Below, in pieces: positions 1-10,426 of a stretch of 42,084 nucleotides of DNA (its first letter is position 1; the number at the start of each line of letters is the position of its first letter). The notes under the pieces are model-generated. The model was not told where the DNA came from. It saw only the letters and a program-made list of their open reading frames with translations, and searched no databases. This stretch comes from PALSA-911 sp037442565 (GTDB lineage: Bacteria; Pseudomonadota; Alphaproteobacteria; Acetobacterales; Acetobacteraceae): assembly GCA_037442565.1 (NCBI GenBank), contig JBBIQA010000014.1, positions 1 through 42,084 of the forward strand. Reading direction: 5' to 3'. Position numbers and translations under genes: made by a program.

Positions 1-1501
<1,501 letters not shown>

Positions 1502-1684
1502 ATGCTGGTCCCAGATGAATGTCGGCGTTCAGTCACGCGCCGATGCGTGCGACGCGACACCAAGTCTCGCGCGCATTCTGCGCATCCGAGGCTTTTACGC
1601 GTGTTGGGGATATCTAGACGAAACAGGCGAAAGTCAAGCATCACGGTGTTTCCCACGCGGCCCGGGATGCGGCAAAGAGCGTGA

Positions 1685-2407
1685 ATGACACCGCTTTTGC
1701 TCCTGTCGGGACTGCTATGCGACGCCAGGCTGTGGCGCGACCAGATCGCGGCGCTGGCCGGTATCGCCGCGCCGGTCGTGGCCGACCTCACGCAGGATGA
1801 CCGGCTGGAGGCGATGGCCGATCGTGCGCTGGCGGCCATGCCGGAGCGTTTCGCCGTAGCGGCGCTGTCGATGGGCGGCTATGTCGCCTTCGCGCTGCTG
1901 CGCCGCGCGCCGGAGCGGATCAGCCGCCTGCTGCTGATGGACACCTCGGCGCGGGCGGACACCGAATCCCAGGCGCGACGGCGGCGCGCGCTGATGGCGC
2001 TTTCCGCCTCCGGCCGCTTCCACGGTGTCGCCCCGCGCATGCTGCCCAACCTGCTGCATCCGGACCGGCTGAACGACGCCGCCCTCGGCGCCGAGGTCTC
2101 GGCGATGGCCGCGCGCGTCGGGCGGGACGCGTTCGTGCGCCAGCAGACCGCCATCCTGTACCGTCCGGACAGCCGGGCGGATTTGGCGCGGATCCGGGCG
2201 CCGACCTGGGTCGCGGTCGGGGCGGGCGACCAGCTCACGCCGCCGGCTCTGGCGCGGGAAATCGCCGCCGGCATTCCCGGCGCCAGGCTGGAAGTGATCG
2301 AGGGATGCGGCCACCTGCCGCCGATGGAGGCGCCGGGGCGCACCAGCGCGCTGATGCGCGACTGGCTGAACGAGCCCGATCCCGTTGGCGCCGCGGGCCG
2401 GCCATGA
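1685..2407 (+). CDS. alpha/beta-fold hydrolase
   Basis: A 240-residue single-domain alpha/beta hydrolase, probably a cytoplasmic esterase or similar enzyme; the substrate cannot be read from sequence. The catalytic triad is visible: nucleophile Ser62 in the elbow ALSMGG, Asp182 in VGAGDQLTPP, and His210 in GCGHLPPMEAP. An oxyanion-hole-type strand (LLLSGLLCD) lies at the N-terminus. The ATG at 1685 has a purine-rich AAAGAG about 6 bases upstream. The stop overlaps the ATG of the next gene as ATGA (2404-2407), so the two are probably translationally coupled. It is divergent from the helicase across a 183-bp spacer in which I see no convincing operator. Confidence 0.88.
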   Translation: MTPLLLLSGLLCDARLWRDQIAALAGIAAPVVADLTQDDRLEAMADRALAAMPERFAVAALSMGGYVAFALLRRAPERISRLLLMDTSARADTESQARRRRALMALSASGRFHGVAPRMLPNLLHPDRLNDAALGAEVSAMAARVGRDAFVRQQTAILYRPDSRADLARIRAPTWVAVGAGDQLTPPALAREIAAGIPGARLEVIEGCGHLPPMEAPGRTSALMRDWLNEPDPVGAAGRP

Positions 2408-4209
2408 GGCAGACTGGCCGCGACACCGCCAGCCCGGGGGCGGGCGGGCTGATCCAACCGGACATCGCCGACTACGCGCTGCTGGGGGACTGCCGAAGCG
2501 CGGCCCTCGTCAGCCGCGCCGGCAGCGTCGATTGGCTGTGCTGGCCGCGCTTCGACAGCCCGGCCTGCTTCGCCGCGCTGCTCGGCACCGATCAGAACGG
2601 CAGCTGGCGGATCGCACCGGCGGAGCCCGTCCTGCGGGTGTCGCGCGCCTATCGTCCCGGCACGCTGATCCTGGAAACTTTGTTCGAAACCGCCGCCGGC
2701 AGCGTGGCGGTGCTGGATTTCCTGGCCGCCGGAACCGCCGCCCCCTCTCTGGTCCGCATCGTCGAGGGGCGCGCCGGGCAGGTTCGCCTGAGCCTGACCC
2801 TGCTGCCCCGCTTCGACTACGGTTCGGCGCTCCCGTGGCTGAGCGACCTGCCGGATGGGTCGGGCATCGCCGCGATGGCCGGACCGGACCGGGTCGTGCT
2901 GCGCGCCGGTACAGAGCTGCGGGTCCAGGGAGCGGAAATCGCCGCTGATTTTCAGATCGCCGGGCGCGATCGCGTGGCCTTCGTCCTGTCGCACGGCGCT
3001 TCCCACCTGCCGCCGCCCGATGCCGTGGATGCGCATGCCGAACTGGCCCGCACCACGGCGTTCTGGACCGGCTGGCACGCCGGGGCCGACGGCGAGGCCG
3101 CGCAATCGCTGCGCACCCTCCGGGCGATGATCCACGCCCCCACCGGCGGCATCGTGGCCGCCCCCACCACGTCGCTGCCCGAGCGCCCCGGCGGGACCCG
3201 GAACTGGGATTACCGGTTCTGCTGGCTGCGCGATTCGGCGCTGACCGTGCGGACCCTGCTGCGCGCCGGCCACACCGCCGAGGCGGCCGCCTGGCGGGAC
3301 TGGCTGCTGCGCGCGGCCGCCGGCGACGTGGCGCAGGTCCAGGCCCTCTATGGCCTGGCCGGGGAGCGCCGTCTGCCGGAATGGGAGGCCGGCTGGCTGT
3401 CCGGCTACAGGGGGGCCCGTCCCGTTCGCATCGGCAACGGCGCGGCCGGGCAGTTGCAGATCGACGTGTTCGGCGAAGTGATGGACGCGCTGCACCAGGC
3501 CGCCCTGGCCGGCCTGCCGCCTGGCGGCGACATCTGGGAGCTCCAGCGCGCGCTGCTCGCCCGGCTGGAGACGATCTGGACGGAGCCGGACGAAGGCATC
3601 TGGGAGGTCCGTGGCGGCCGCCAGCATTTCACCTATTCCAAGGTCATGGCCTGGGTGGCGTTCGACCGCGCCATCGCGAGCGCGAGAAGCTTCAGCTTGC
3701 CCGGCCCGGTGGACCGATGGCGCGCGATCCGTGACCGCATCCACGCCACCGTGCTGCGCGAGGGCTACGACGCGACGCGCGGCAGCTTCGTGCAGAGCTT
3801 CGGCAGCCGAAACCTGGATGCCAGCCTGCTGCAATTGCCGCTGGTCGGCTTCCTGCCGGCGGACGACCCCCGCATCGCCGGCACGATCGCCGCGATCGAG
3901 CAAGACCTGACCGAGGATGGGCTGGTCCTGCGCTATCGCAGCGAGGACACCAAAGACGGCCTGCCGGCCGGCGAGGGCGTCTTCCTGGCCTGCAGCTTCT
4001 GGCTGGTCGAGGTGATGGCATTGCAGGGCCGCCGCGAGGCCGCCGGCAAGCTGTTCGAACGGCTGCTCGGGCTACGCAACGATGTCGGCCTGTTGGCGGA
4101 GGAATACGACCCGCGAACCGCCAAGCTGCTGGGCAATTTTCCGCAGGCGTTTTCCCATCTCGCGCTGGCCGATGCGGCCTGGCGGCTCACTCGGCCGGCG
4201 ACCCGGTAG
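2404..4209 (+). CDS. glycoside hydrolase family 15 protein (glucoamylase/trehalase-like)
   Basis: A 601-residue protein of the bacterial GH15 type, which hydrolyses alpha-glucosidic bonds in glucans or trehalose. The N-terminal beta-sandwich has the usual opening IADYALLGD (from residue 21) and GSVDWLCWPRFDSP (about 40-53). The alpha6/alpha6-barrel contains RNWDYRFCWLRDS (266-278). Near the end, LLAEEYDP followed by GNFPQAFSHLAL carries the glutamate region expected for the catalytic base. There is no signal peptide, so it should be cytoplasmic. The ATG at 2404 was chosen because it overlaps the previous stop (ATGA); a longer frame to 2305 would run deep into the hydrolase. Its last 23 bases overlap the 3' end of the convergent RND gene. 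Glucoamylase versus trehalase cannot be decided here. Confidence 0.92.
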   Translation: MRQTGRDTASPGAGGLIQPDIADYALLGDCRSAALVSRAGSVDWLCWPRFDSPACFAALLGTDQNGSWRIAPAEPVLRVSRAYRPGTLILETLFETAAGSVAVLDFLAAGTAAPSLVRIVEGRAGQVRLSLTLLPRFDYGSALPWLSDLPDGSGIAAMAGPDRVVLRAGTELRVQGAEIAADFQIAGRDRVAFVLSHGASHLPPPDAVDAHAELARTTAFWTGWHAGADGEAAQSLRTLRAMIHAPTGGIVAAPTTSLPERPGGTRNWDYRFCWLRDSALTVRTLLRAGHTAEAAAWRDWLLRAAAGDVAQVQALYGLAGERRLPEWEAGWLSGYRGARPVRIGNGAAGQLQIDVFGEVMDALHQAALAGLPPGGDIWELQRALLARLETIWTEPDEGIWEVRGGRQHFTYSKVMAWVAFDRAIASARSFSLPGPVDRWRAIRDRIHATVLREGYDATRGSFVQSFGSRNLDASLLQLPLVGFLPADDPRIAGTIAAIEQDLTEDGLVLRYRSEDTKDGLPAGEGVFLACSFWLVEVMALQGRREAAGKLFERLLGLRNDVGLLAEEYDPRTAKLLGNFPQAFSHLALADAAWRLTRPATR

Positions 4210-7200
4210 GGGTCGGCACGGCCCGGATCGCCCGCCGCCGCCCCCCCGACAGCCGTTCCAGCGCCAGATAGACCACCGGCGTCGTGTACAGCGTCAGCAT
4301 CTGCGACACGACCAGCCCGCCGACGATGGCGATGCCGAGCGGGCGGCGCAGTTCCGCCCCGGTGCCGAAGGCCAGCGCCAGCGGCAGGGCGCCGAGCAGG
4401 GCGGCCAGCGTGGTCATCAGGATCGGGCGGAAGCGTTCCAGGCACGCCGCGTGGATCGCCTGCTCCGCCGGCATGCCCAGTTCGCGCTGCGCCTCCAGCG
4501 CGAAATCCACCATCATGATGGCGTTCTTCTTCACGATGCCCATCAGCAGGATGATGCCGATGATGCCCATGATCGACAGGTCCGTTCCCGTCATCAGCAG
4601 CGCCAGCAGCGCCCCGAGCCCGGCCGAAGGCAGCGTGGACAGGATGGTGATCGGCTGGATCAGGCTTTCGTACAGCACGCCCAGCACGATGTAGATCGAG
4701 ATCAGCGCCGCCGCGATCAGCAATGGCTGCGAGGCCAGTGATTTCTGCAGAAACTGCGCGTTGCCGGCAAATTCGGTGTGGATGTCCGGCGGCATGCGCA
4801 ACGCCTCGGCCGCCGTCTGCACCGCCTGCACGGCATCGCCGAGCGCCATGCCGTCGGCCAGGTTGAAGCTGAGCGTCGAGGCCGGAAACTGTCCCTGGTG
4901 ACGCACCGTCAGCGGCGCGGTGGAGCGCGCGAAATGCGCCACGGCGGAGATCGGCACCTGCTGGCCCGAGCTACTGCCGACATACAGATGGTCCAGCCGG
5001 GCGGGGTCGGTCTGCAGCGCCGGGTCGATCTCCAGCACCACGCGATACTGGTTGCGGTCGGTATAGATCGTCGAGATCTGCCGCTGCGAGTAGGCGTTGT
5101 TCAGCGCATTGTCGATGGCCACCACCGACACGCCGAGCCGGGCGGCGGCGTCTCGGTCGATCACCACGTCCAGCTGCGGCGAGGATTTGTCCTGGTCGCT
5201 GGTGACATCCGCCAGCCCCGGCGTCTGCTTCAGCCGGTCCTCCAGCTTCACGGTCCATTCGCGCAGTTCGGCCAGGTTCGGCGAGATCAGGGCGAACTGG
5301 TACTGCGCCCCGCCGGTGCGCCCGCCGCCGCGCAGGTCCTGGGCCGAGAACAGGAAGGTCTGCACCCCGCTCACCTGCGCCAGCCGGCCGCGCAGCCGGG
5401 CGATCACCTGTTCGGAACTCACCTGGCGCTCGGCGAGCGGCTTGAGGCTGATATACAGCCAGCCGCGGTTCAGAGACGACCAACCCTGCGACACCCCGAT
5501 CGTGGAGCCGACACTGGCGATCGCCGGGTCGGCCAGCAGCACGTCCACCACGGCGCGCTGGCGCTCCGCCATCGCCTTGAACGACACGTCCGGGGAAGCC
5601 ACGGTGCTGCCCATCACCAGGCCGGTATCCTGCAGCGGCAGGAAGCCCTTCGGCACCAGCGTATAGAGCCGCACGGTCAGCGCGATGGTGGCGAGCGTCA
5701 GCAGCAGCATGAACCAGCGATGCAGCAGCGCCCAGTCCAGGCTGCGCACGTAACCCCGCTGGACGGCGGCCAGCGCGCGCTCGATCGCCCGGTCGATCCG
5801 GCCCCAGCCGCCGGTGGGCGGCGGTGGCGCCGCCCGCATGAAGCGGCCGCAGATCATCGGCGTCAGGGTCAGCGACACCAGTGCCGAGACGCCGATCGCC
5901 AGCGTCAGGGTCATGGCGAATTCGTGGAACAGCCGCCCGAGAATGCCGCCCATGAACAGCAGCGGAATGAACACCGCGACCAGCGAGATGCTGATGGACA
6001 TCACCGTGAAGCCGATCTGGCGCGAGCCGGCCAGCGCCGCCTGCAACGGCGTCGCGCCCTTTTCCATGTGGCGGATGATGTTCTCGATCATCACGATGGC
6101 GTCGTCGATCACGAAGCCGACCGAAATGGTCAGCGCCATCAACGAGAAATTATCCAGCGAATAGCCGAAGAACCACATGCCCGCGACGGTGCCGCAGAGC
6201 GACAGCGGCACCGTTGCCGCCGCCGCCAGCGTGGGCATCAGCCGGCGCATGAACACGAACACCACCAGCAGCACCAGCGCCACCGCGATCAGCAGCGTGA
6301 TCTGGATGTCCGCCACGCTGGCGCGGATCGTCGTCGTGCGGTCGATCAGCACGGTCGTCTTGATATCCGGCGGCATCCAGGAAAGCAGTTGCGGCAGCAG
6401 CGCGCGCACCCGGTTCGCGGTGTCGATCGCGTTCGCATCCGACGTTTTCGTGATGCTCAGCAGGATCGCCGGCTGCTTGCCGCTCCAGGCCGCGAGCCGG
6501 GAATTGGCCACGCCGTTGACCACATTCGCCACGTCCGACAGCCGGATCACCGCGCCGTTGGCCGATTTCAGCACCAGCCGCGCATAGTCCGGCGCCTGCG
6601 ACATCTGCCCGTTCAGCCCGATGCTCTCCGCCCGCGCCGGGCCCTGGAAGCCGCCGTTCGGCTGCAGCACGTTGGCGGCGCGGATCCGGGTGAAGACATC
6701 CTGCGCCGACAGCCCGGCGGCGGTCAGGCGCGCGGGGTCGAGCTGCACGCGCACCGCCGGCTTTTCCGATCCGTTGATCACCACCTGCGCCACGCCGTCC
6801 ACCTGTGCGAGGCGCTGGGCCAGGATGGTGTCCACCGCATCGTACATCGCCGCCGTGCCGAGCGTGTCCGACGTCAGCGCCAGGGTCAGGATCGGCGTGT
6901 CGGCCGGGTTGATCTTGCGGTAGTAGGGCCGCGTCGGCAGGTCCGACGGCAGGTCGGACGTGGCGGCGTTGATCGCCGCCTGCACGTCGTGCGCCGCCCC
7001 GTCGATGTCGCGGCCGATGTCGAACTGGACGATGACGGCGGATGAGCCGGTGCTGCTGGTGGAGGTGAGTTCCGTCACCCCCGGGATCTCGCCGAGCCGG
7101 CGTTCCAGCGGCGCGGCGATGGAGTTGGCCATCGTCTCCGGATCGGCGCCGGGGCGGGCGGCGAACACCACGATGGTGGGAATGTCCACGCTGGGCAGCG

Positions 7201-7306
7201 GCGAGATCGGCAGGAAGCGATAGGCCACGATCCCCGACAGCAGCAGCCCGAGCGAGAGCAGGATGGTCGCGACCGGCCGGGCGATGAAGGGGGCGGAGAA
7301 GCCCAT
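4187..7306 (-). CDS. mdtC: RND efflux transporter, MdtC-type inner-membrane pump
   Basis: A 1039-residue resistance-nodulation-division pump, full length for the HAE1 family. It would use the proton gradient to expel hydrophobic compounds through an adaptor and an outer-membrane channel. Features are the N-terminal RPVATILLSLGLLLSGIVAY helix, two large periplasmic porter regions, the TM4 proton-relay pair Asp401-Asp402 in GFVIDDAIVMIEN, and the TM10 lysine motif MGIVKKNAIMMVDFA. The ATG at 7306 lies three bases after the stop of the neighbouring pump, so the two are co-translated. The adjacent homologous pump and the adaptor-first gene order match MdtABC, in which MdtB and MdtC form a heterotrimer. 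The symbol is by analogy; substrates are unknown. Confidence 0.93.
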   Translation of the reverse strand: MGFSAPFIARPVATILLSLGLLLSGIVAYRFLPISPLPSVDIPTIVVFAARPGADPETMANSIAAPLERRLGEIPGVTELTSTSSTGSSAVIVQFDIGRDIDGAAHDVQAAINAATSDLPSDLPTRPYYRKINPADTPILTLALTSDTLGTAAMYDAVDTILAQRLAQVDGVAQVVINGSEKPAVRVQLDPARLTAAGLSAQDVFTRIRAANVLQPNGGFQGPARAESIGLNGQMSQAPDYARLVLKSANGAVIRLSDVANVVNGVANSRLAAWSGKQPAILLSITKTSDANAIDTANRVRALLPQLLSWMPPDIKTTVLIDRTTTIRASVADIQITLLIAVALVLLVVFVFMRRLMPTLAAAATVPLSLCGTVAGMWFFGYSLDNFSLMALTISVGFVIDDAIVMIENIIRHMEKGATPLQAALAGSRQIGFTVMSISISLVAVFIPLLFMGGILGRLFHEFAMTLTLAIGVSALVSLTLTPMICGRFMRAAPPPPTGGWGRIDRAIERALAAVQRGYVRSLDWALLHRWFMLLLTLATIALTVRLYTLVPKGFLPLQDTGLVMGSTVASPDVSFKAMAERQRAVVDVLLADPAIASVGSTIGVSQGWSSLNRGWLYISLKPLAERQVSSEQVIARLRGRLAQVSGVQTFLFSAQDLRGGGRTGGAQYQFALISPNLAELREWTVKLEDRLKQTPGLADVTSDQDKSSPQLDVVIDRDAAARLGVSVVAIDNALNNAYSQRQISTIYTDRNQYRVVLEIDPALQTDPARLDHLYVGSSSGQQVPISAVAHFARSTAPLTVRHQGQFPASTLSFNLADGMALGDAVQAVQTAAEALRMPPDIHTEFAGNAQFLQKSLASQPLLIAAALISIYIVLGVLYESLIQPITILSTLPSAGLGALLALLMTGTDLSIMGIIGIILLMGIVKKNAIMMVDFALEAQRELGMPAEQAIHAACLERFRPILMTTLAALLGALPLALAFGTGAELRRPLGIAIVGGLVVSQMLTLYTTPVVYLALERLSGGRRRAIRAVPTPTGSPAE

Positions 7307-7309
7307 CCG

Positions 7310-10300
7310 CTACTCCGCCGCAACCGGTTCGCGATCCGGGCCGGCGACGCGCAGCCGCAACCGCTCCAGCGCCAGATAGATCGCCGGCGTGGTGTACAGC
7401 GTCAGCAGCTGGCTCAGCAGCAGCCCGCCGATGATGGTGATGCCGAGCGGCAGGCGCAGCTCCGAGCCCGCGCCATGCCCGATCACCAGCGGCACCGCAC
7501 CGAGCAGGGCGGCCATCGTCGTCATCATGATCGGGCGGAAGCGCAGCAGGCAGGCTTCCTCGATCGCCGCCTCCGGCGACACCCCGCGGGTGCGCTCGGC
7601 CTCGATGGCGAAGTCGATCATCATGATCGCGTTCTTCTTCACGATGCCCATCAACAGCACCACGCCGACCAGCGCCACCAGCGACAGGTCCTGCCCGCAC
7701 AGCATCAACGCCAGCAGCGCCCCGATGCCGGCCGACGGCAGGGTGGACAGGATGGTGATCGGATGGATCCAGCTTTCGTACAGCACGCCGAGCACGATGT
7801 AGATCACCACCACCGCCGCCAGGATCAGCCAGGGCTCGGCCGCCAGCGAGCGCTGGAACTCCGCCGCGTCGCCGGAATAGCTGCCCGAAATCGTCGCCGG
7901 CAGGCCGATCCCCCGCTCCGCCGCCGCCACCGCCGCCACCGCCCCGCCGAGCGACGTGCCGGGGGCGAGATCGAAGCTGAGGGTGACGGAGGGGAACTGC
8001 TCCTCATGCGTCACCACCAGCGGCGACACCGTCCGCTCGATGCGCGCGATCGCCGACAGCGGCACCTGTGCGCCGCCGGCGCCGGGCACGCGCAGCAGCA
8101 GCAGCTTCGCCGGATCGGCCTGCCAGGCGGGATCGGCTTCCAGGATCACCCGGTACTGGTTCGCCTGGCCGAAGATGGTGGAGATCTGGCGCTGGCCGAA
8201 GCTGTCGTACAGCGTGTCGGAAATCGCCTGCATCGACACGCCCAGGCGCATCGCCGCGTCGCGGTCCACCTGAATCTGGGCGCGGAAGCCCTCATTCTGC
8301 TGATCGGAGGCGACATTGGCGAGTTCCGGCACGGATTGCAGCCGGGCGAGCAGCTTCGGCGCCCATTCCGACAATTCCGCCGGGTCGGTGTCCACCAGCG
8401 TGTACTGGAACTGGGTGCGGCTGATGCGGGTGCCGATCTGGATGTCCTGCACCGGCTGGAAGAAGGCGGTGATGCCGGGCACGCCGGCGATCGCCCGGGT
8501 CAGCCGCGCCGTCACCACAGCAGCCGGGTCGCGCGCGTCGATCGGCTTCAGGGCGATGGTCAGCCGCCCGGTATTGGCCGTCGCGTTGATCGTGCCGGCG
8601 CCGATGAAGGAAACCACCCCGGCGACGGCGGGATCGGCGGCGACGATGTCCGCCACCTGCCCCTGCAGCTCGGCCAGCCGCGGGATCGAGACGCTCTGCG
8701 AGGCCTGTGTCACCGCGGCGATCACCCCGGTGTCCTGCTGCGGCAGGAAGCCCTTCGGCACGATGACATACATCCCGATCGTGCCGGCCAGCGTGGCGGC
8801 GGCCAGCAGCAGCATGAAGCCCTGGTGGCGCAGGGAAACCCCCAGCGTGCGCCGATAGAGCGCCAGCAGCCTGGCAAAGCCGCGTTCCGCGATGCGGGCG
8901 ATGGCGCCGGGATGTTCCTCCTCCGCCGGGCGCAGCAGCCGCCCGCACATCATCGGCGTCAGCGTCAGCGACACCACCGCCGAGACGATGACGGCGACCG
9001 ACAGCGTGACGGCGAATTCCTGGAACAGCCGCCCGACCACGCCAGTCATGAACAGCAGCGGAATGAACACCGCGACCAGCGACACCGTCAGCGAGATGAT
9101 GGTGAAGCCGATCTGCCGCGCGCCCCTGTAGGCCGCCGCCAGCGGCTTCTCGCCGAGCTCGATGTAGCGCACCACGTTCTCGATCATCACGATGGCGTCG
9201 TCGACCACGAAACCGGTCGCCACCGTCAGCGCCATCAGCGACAAATTGTCCAGCCCGTAGCCCAGCAATGACATGATCCCGAACGTGCCGATCAGCGACA
9301 GCGGCAGCGCCACGGCGGGGATGAAGGTGGCGCGCAGGGTGCGCAGGAACACGAAGATCACGCCCACCACCAGCACGATCGACAGGATCAGCGTGCGCTG
9401 CACGTCCGCGACCGAGGCGCGGATGGTCTCGGTCCGGTCGGTCACGATCGCCAGCCGGATGCCGGCCGGCATCACGCGCTGCAAGGCCGGCAGCGCCGCC
9501 TTCACCCGGTCCACCGTCTCCACGATGTTGGCGCCGGGCTGGCGCTGGATGTCCATCACCACGGCGGGCTCCTTGCGGTACCAGGCCGCCACCCGGTCGT
9601 TCTCCACCCCGCCGACCACGCTGCCGACCGCCGACAGGCGCACCGGCGCCCCGTCTCGCCAGGCGATCACCAGGTTCCGGTAAGCGTCCGGCGACACAAG
9701 CTGGTCGTTGGCGCCGAGCGAGACCGCCTGACGCGGTCCGTCGAAGCCGCCCTTGGCGCCGTTGGCGTTGGCCGCCGCGACGGCGGTGCGCACATCCTCC
9801 ATCGCCAGCCCGTAGGCGGCGAGGCGCGCGGGATCGACGCGCACCCGCACGGCCGGCCGCAGGCCGCCCTGCACCGTCACCTTGCCCACCCCGTCGATCT
9901 GGCTGAGCCTGGGCTGCAGCAGCGTGTCGGCGGCATCGCTGACGCGGTCGATCGGCAGGCTGTCGGAGGTCAGCGCCAGGGTGAGGATCGGCGCATCCGC
10001 CGGGTTCACCTTGGCGTAGACCGGCGGGTAGGGAAGCGTCAGCGGCAGCGTGCCGGCGGCGGCGTTGATCGCCGCCTGCACGTCCTGCGCGGCGGCATCG
10101 ATGCTGCGGGTCAGCGCGAATTGCAGGGTGATCTGGCTGGTGCCCTCGCTCGATTGCGAGGTCATGGCGGCCAGCGCCGGAATCTGGCCGAACTGGCGCT
10201 CCAGCGAGGCGGTGATCAGCAGCGCCACCGTCTCCGGGCTGGCGCCGGGCAGCTGCGTGGTCACCTGGATGGTCGGGAAATCCACCTGCGGCAGCGCCGA

Positions 10301-10411
10301 CAGCGGCAGCGAGCGGTAGCCCAGCCCGCCCGCGAGCAGGATGGCGATCGCCAGCAGCCAGGTGGCGATCGGCCGGGCGATGAACAGGCTGGAGATGCTG
10401 AACGAGCCGAT
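7310..10411 (-). CDS. mdtB: RND efflux transporter, MdtB-type inner-membrane pump; no canonical start codon
   Basis: The second RND pump of the operon, about 1033 residues when the first transmembrane helix is included. TM1 (IARPIATWLLAIAILLAG), the porter strand VDFPTIQVTTQLPGASPETV, the proton-relay pair near Asp404-Asp405 (VVDDAIVMIENV) and MGIVKKNAIMMIDFA are all intact. The start is odd. Between the in-frame stop of the adaptor gene (TAG, 10429-10427) and TM1 there is no ATG, GTG or TTG. The first canonical initiator, GTG at 10285, would delete TM1. I set the start at ATC 10411 because it lies 8 bases after a GGAG (10423-10420). GTA at 10420 and CTG at 10387 are other possibilities. It may be a rare initiator or a base error. 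Sharing the adaptor's frame also makes stop readthrough conceivable. Confidence 0.87.
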   Translation of the reverse strand: MGSFSISSLFIARPIATWLLAIAILLAGGLGYRSLPLSALPQVDFPTIQVTTQLPGASPETVALLITASLERQFGQIPALAAMTSQSSEGTSQITLQFALTRSIDAAAQDVQAAINAAAGTLPLTLPYPPVYAKVNPADAPILTLALTSDSLPIDRVSDAADTLLQPRLSQIDGVGKVTVQGGLRPAVRVRVDPARLAAYGLAMEDVRTAVAAANANGAKGGFDGPRQAVSLGANDQLVSPDAYRNLVIAWRDGAPVRLSAVGSVVGGVENDRVAAWYRKEPAVVMDIQRQPGANIVETVDRVKAALPALQRVMPAGIRLAIVTDRTETIRASVADVQRTLILSIVLVVGVIFVFLRTLRATFIPAVALPLSLIGTFGIMSLLGYGLDNLSLMALTVATGFVVDDAIVMIENVVRYIELGEKPLAAAYRGARQIGFTIISLTVSLVAVFIPLLFMTGVVGRLFQEFAVTLSVAVIVSAVVSLTLTPMMCGRLLRPAEEEHPGAIARIAERGFARLLALYRRTLGVSLRHQGFMLLLAAATLAGTIGMYVIVPKGFLPQQDTGVIAAVTQASQSVSIPRLAELQGQVADIVAADPAVAGVVSFIGAGTINATANTGRLTIALKPIDARDPAAVVTARLTRAIAGVPGITAFFQPVQDIQIGTRISRTQFQYTLVDTDPAELSEWAPKLLARLQSVPELANVASDQQNEGFRAQIQVDRDAAMRLGVSMQAISDTLYDSFGQRQISTIFGQANQYRVILEADPAWQADPAKLLLLRVPGAGGAQVPLSAIARIERTVSPLVVTHEEQFPSVTLSFDLAPGTSLGGAVAAVAAAERGIGLPATISGSYSGDAAEFQRSLAAEPWLILAAVVVIYIVLGVLYESWIHPITILSTLPSAGIGALLALMLCGQDLSLVALVGVVLLMGIVKKNAIMMIDFAIEAERTRGVSPEAAIEEACLLRFRPIMMTTMAALLGAVPLVIGHGAGSELRLPLGITIIGGLLLSQLLTLYTTPAIYLALERLRLRVAGPDREPVAAE

Positions 10412-10426
10412 CGGCTGTACTCCGAA

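Noticed and set aside
4778..7045. 755-codon plus-strand frame opposite the RND pump
   Set aside because: Antisense artefact of high GC content; the composition is Arg/His/Gln-rich with no domain, while the minus strand encodes a complete pump.
7310..10285. GTG at 10285 as the start of the MdtB-type pump
   Set aside because: It would delete the first membrane helix, which is intact in the same frame just upstream.
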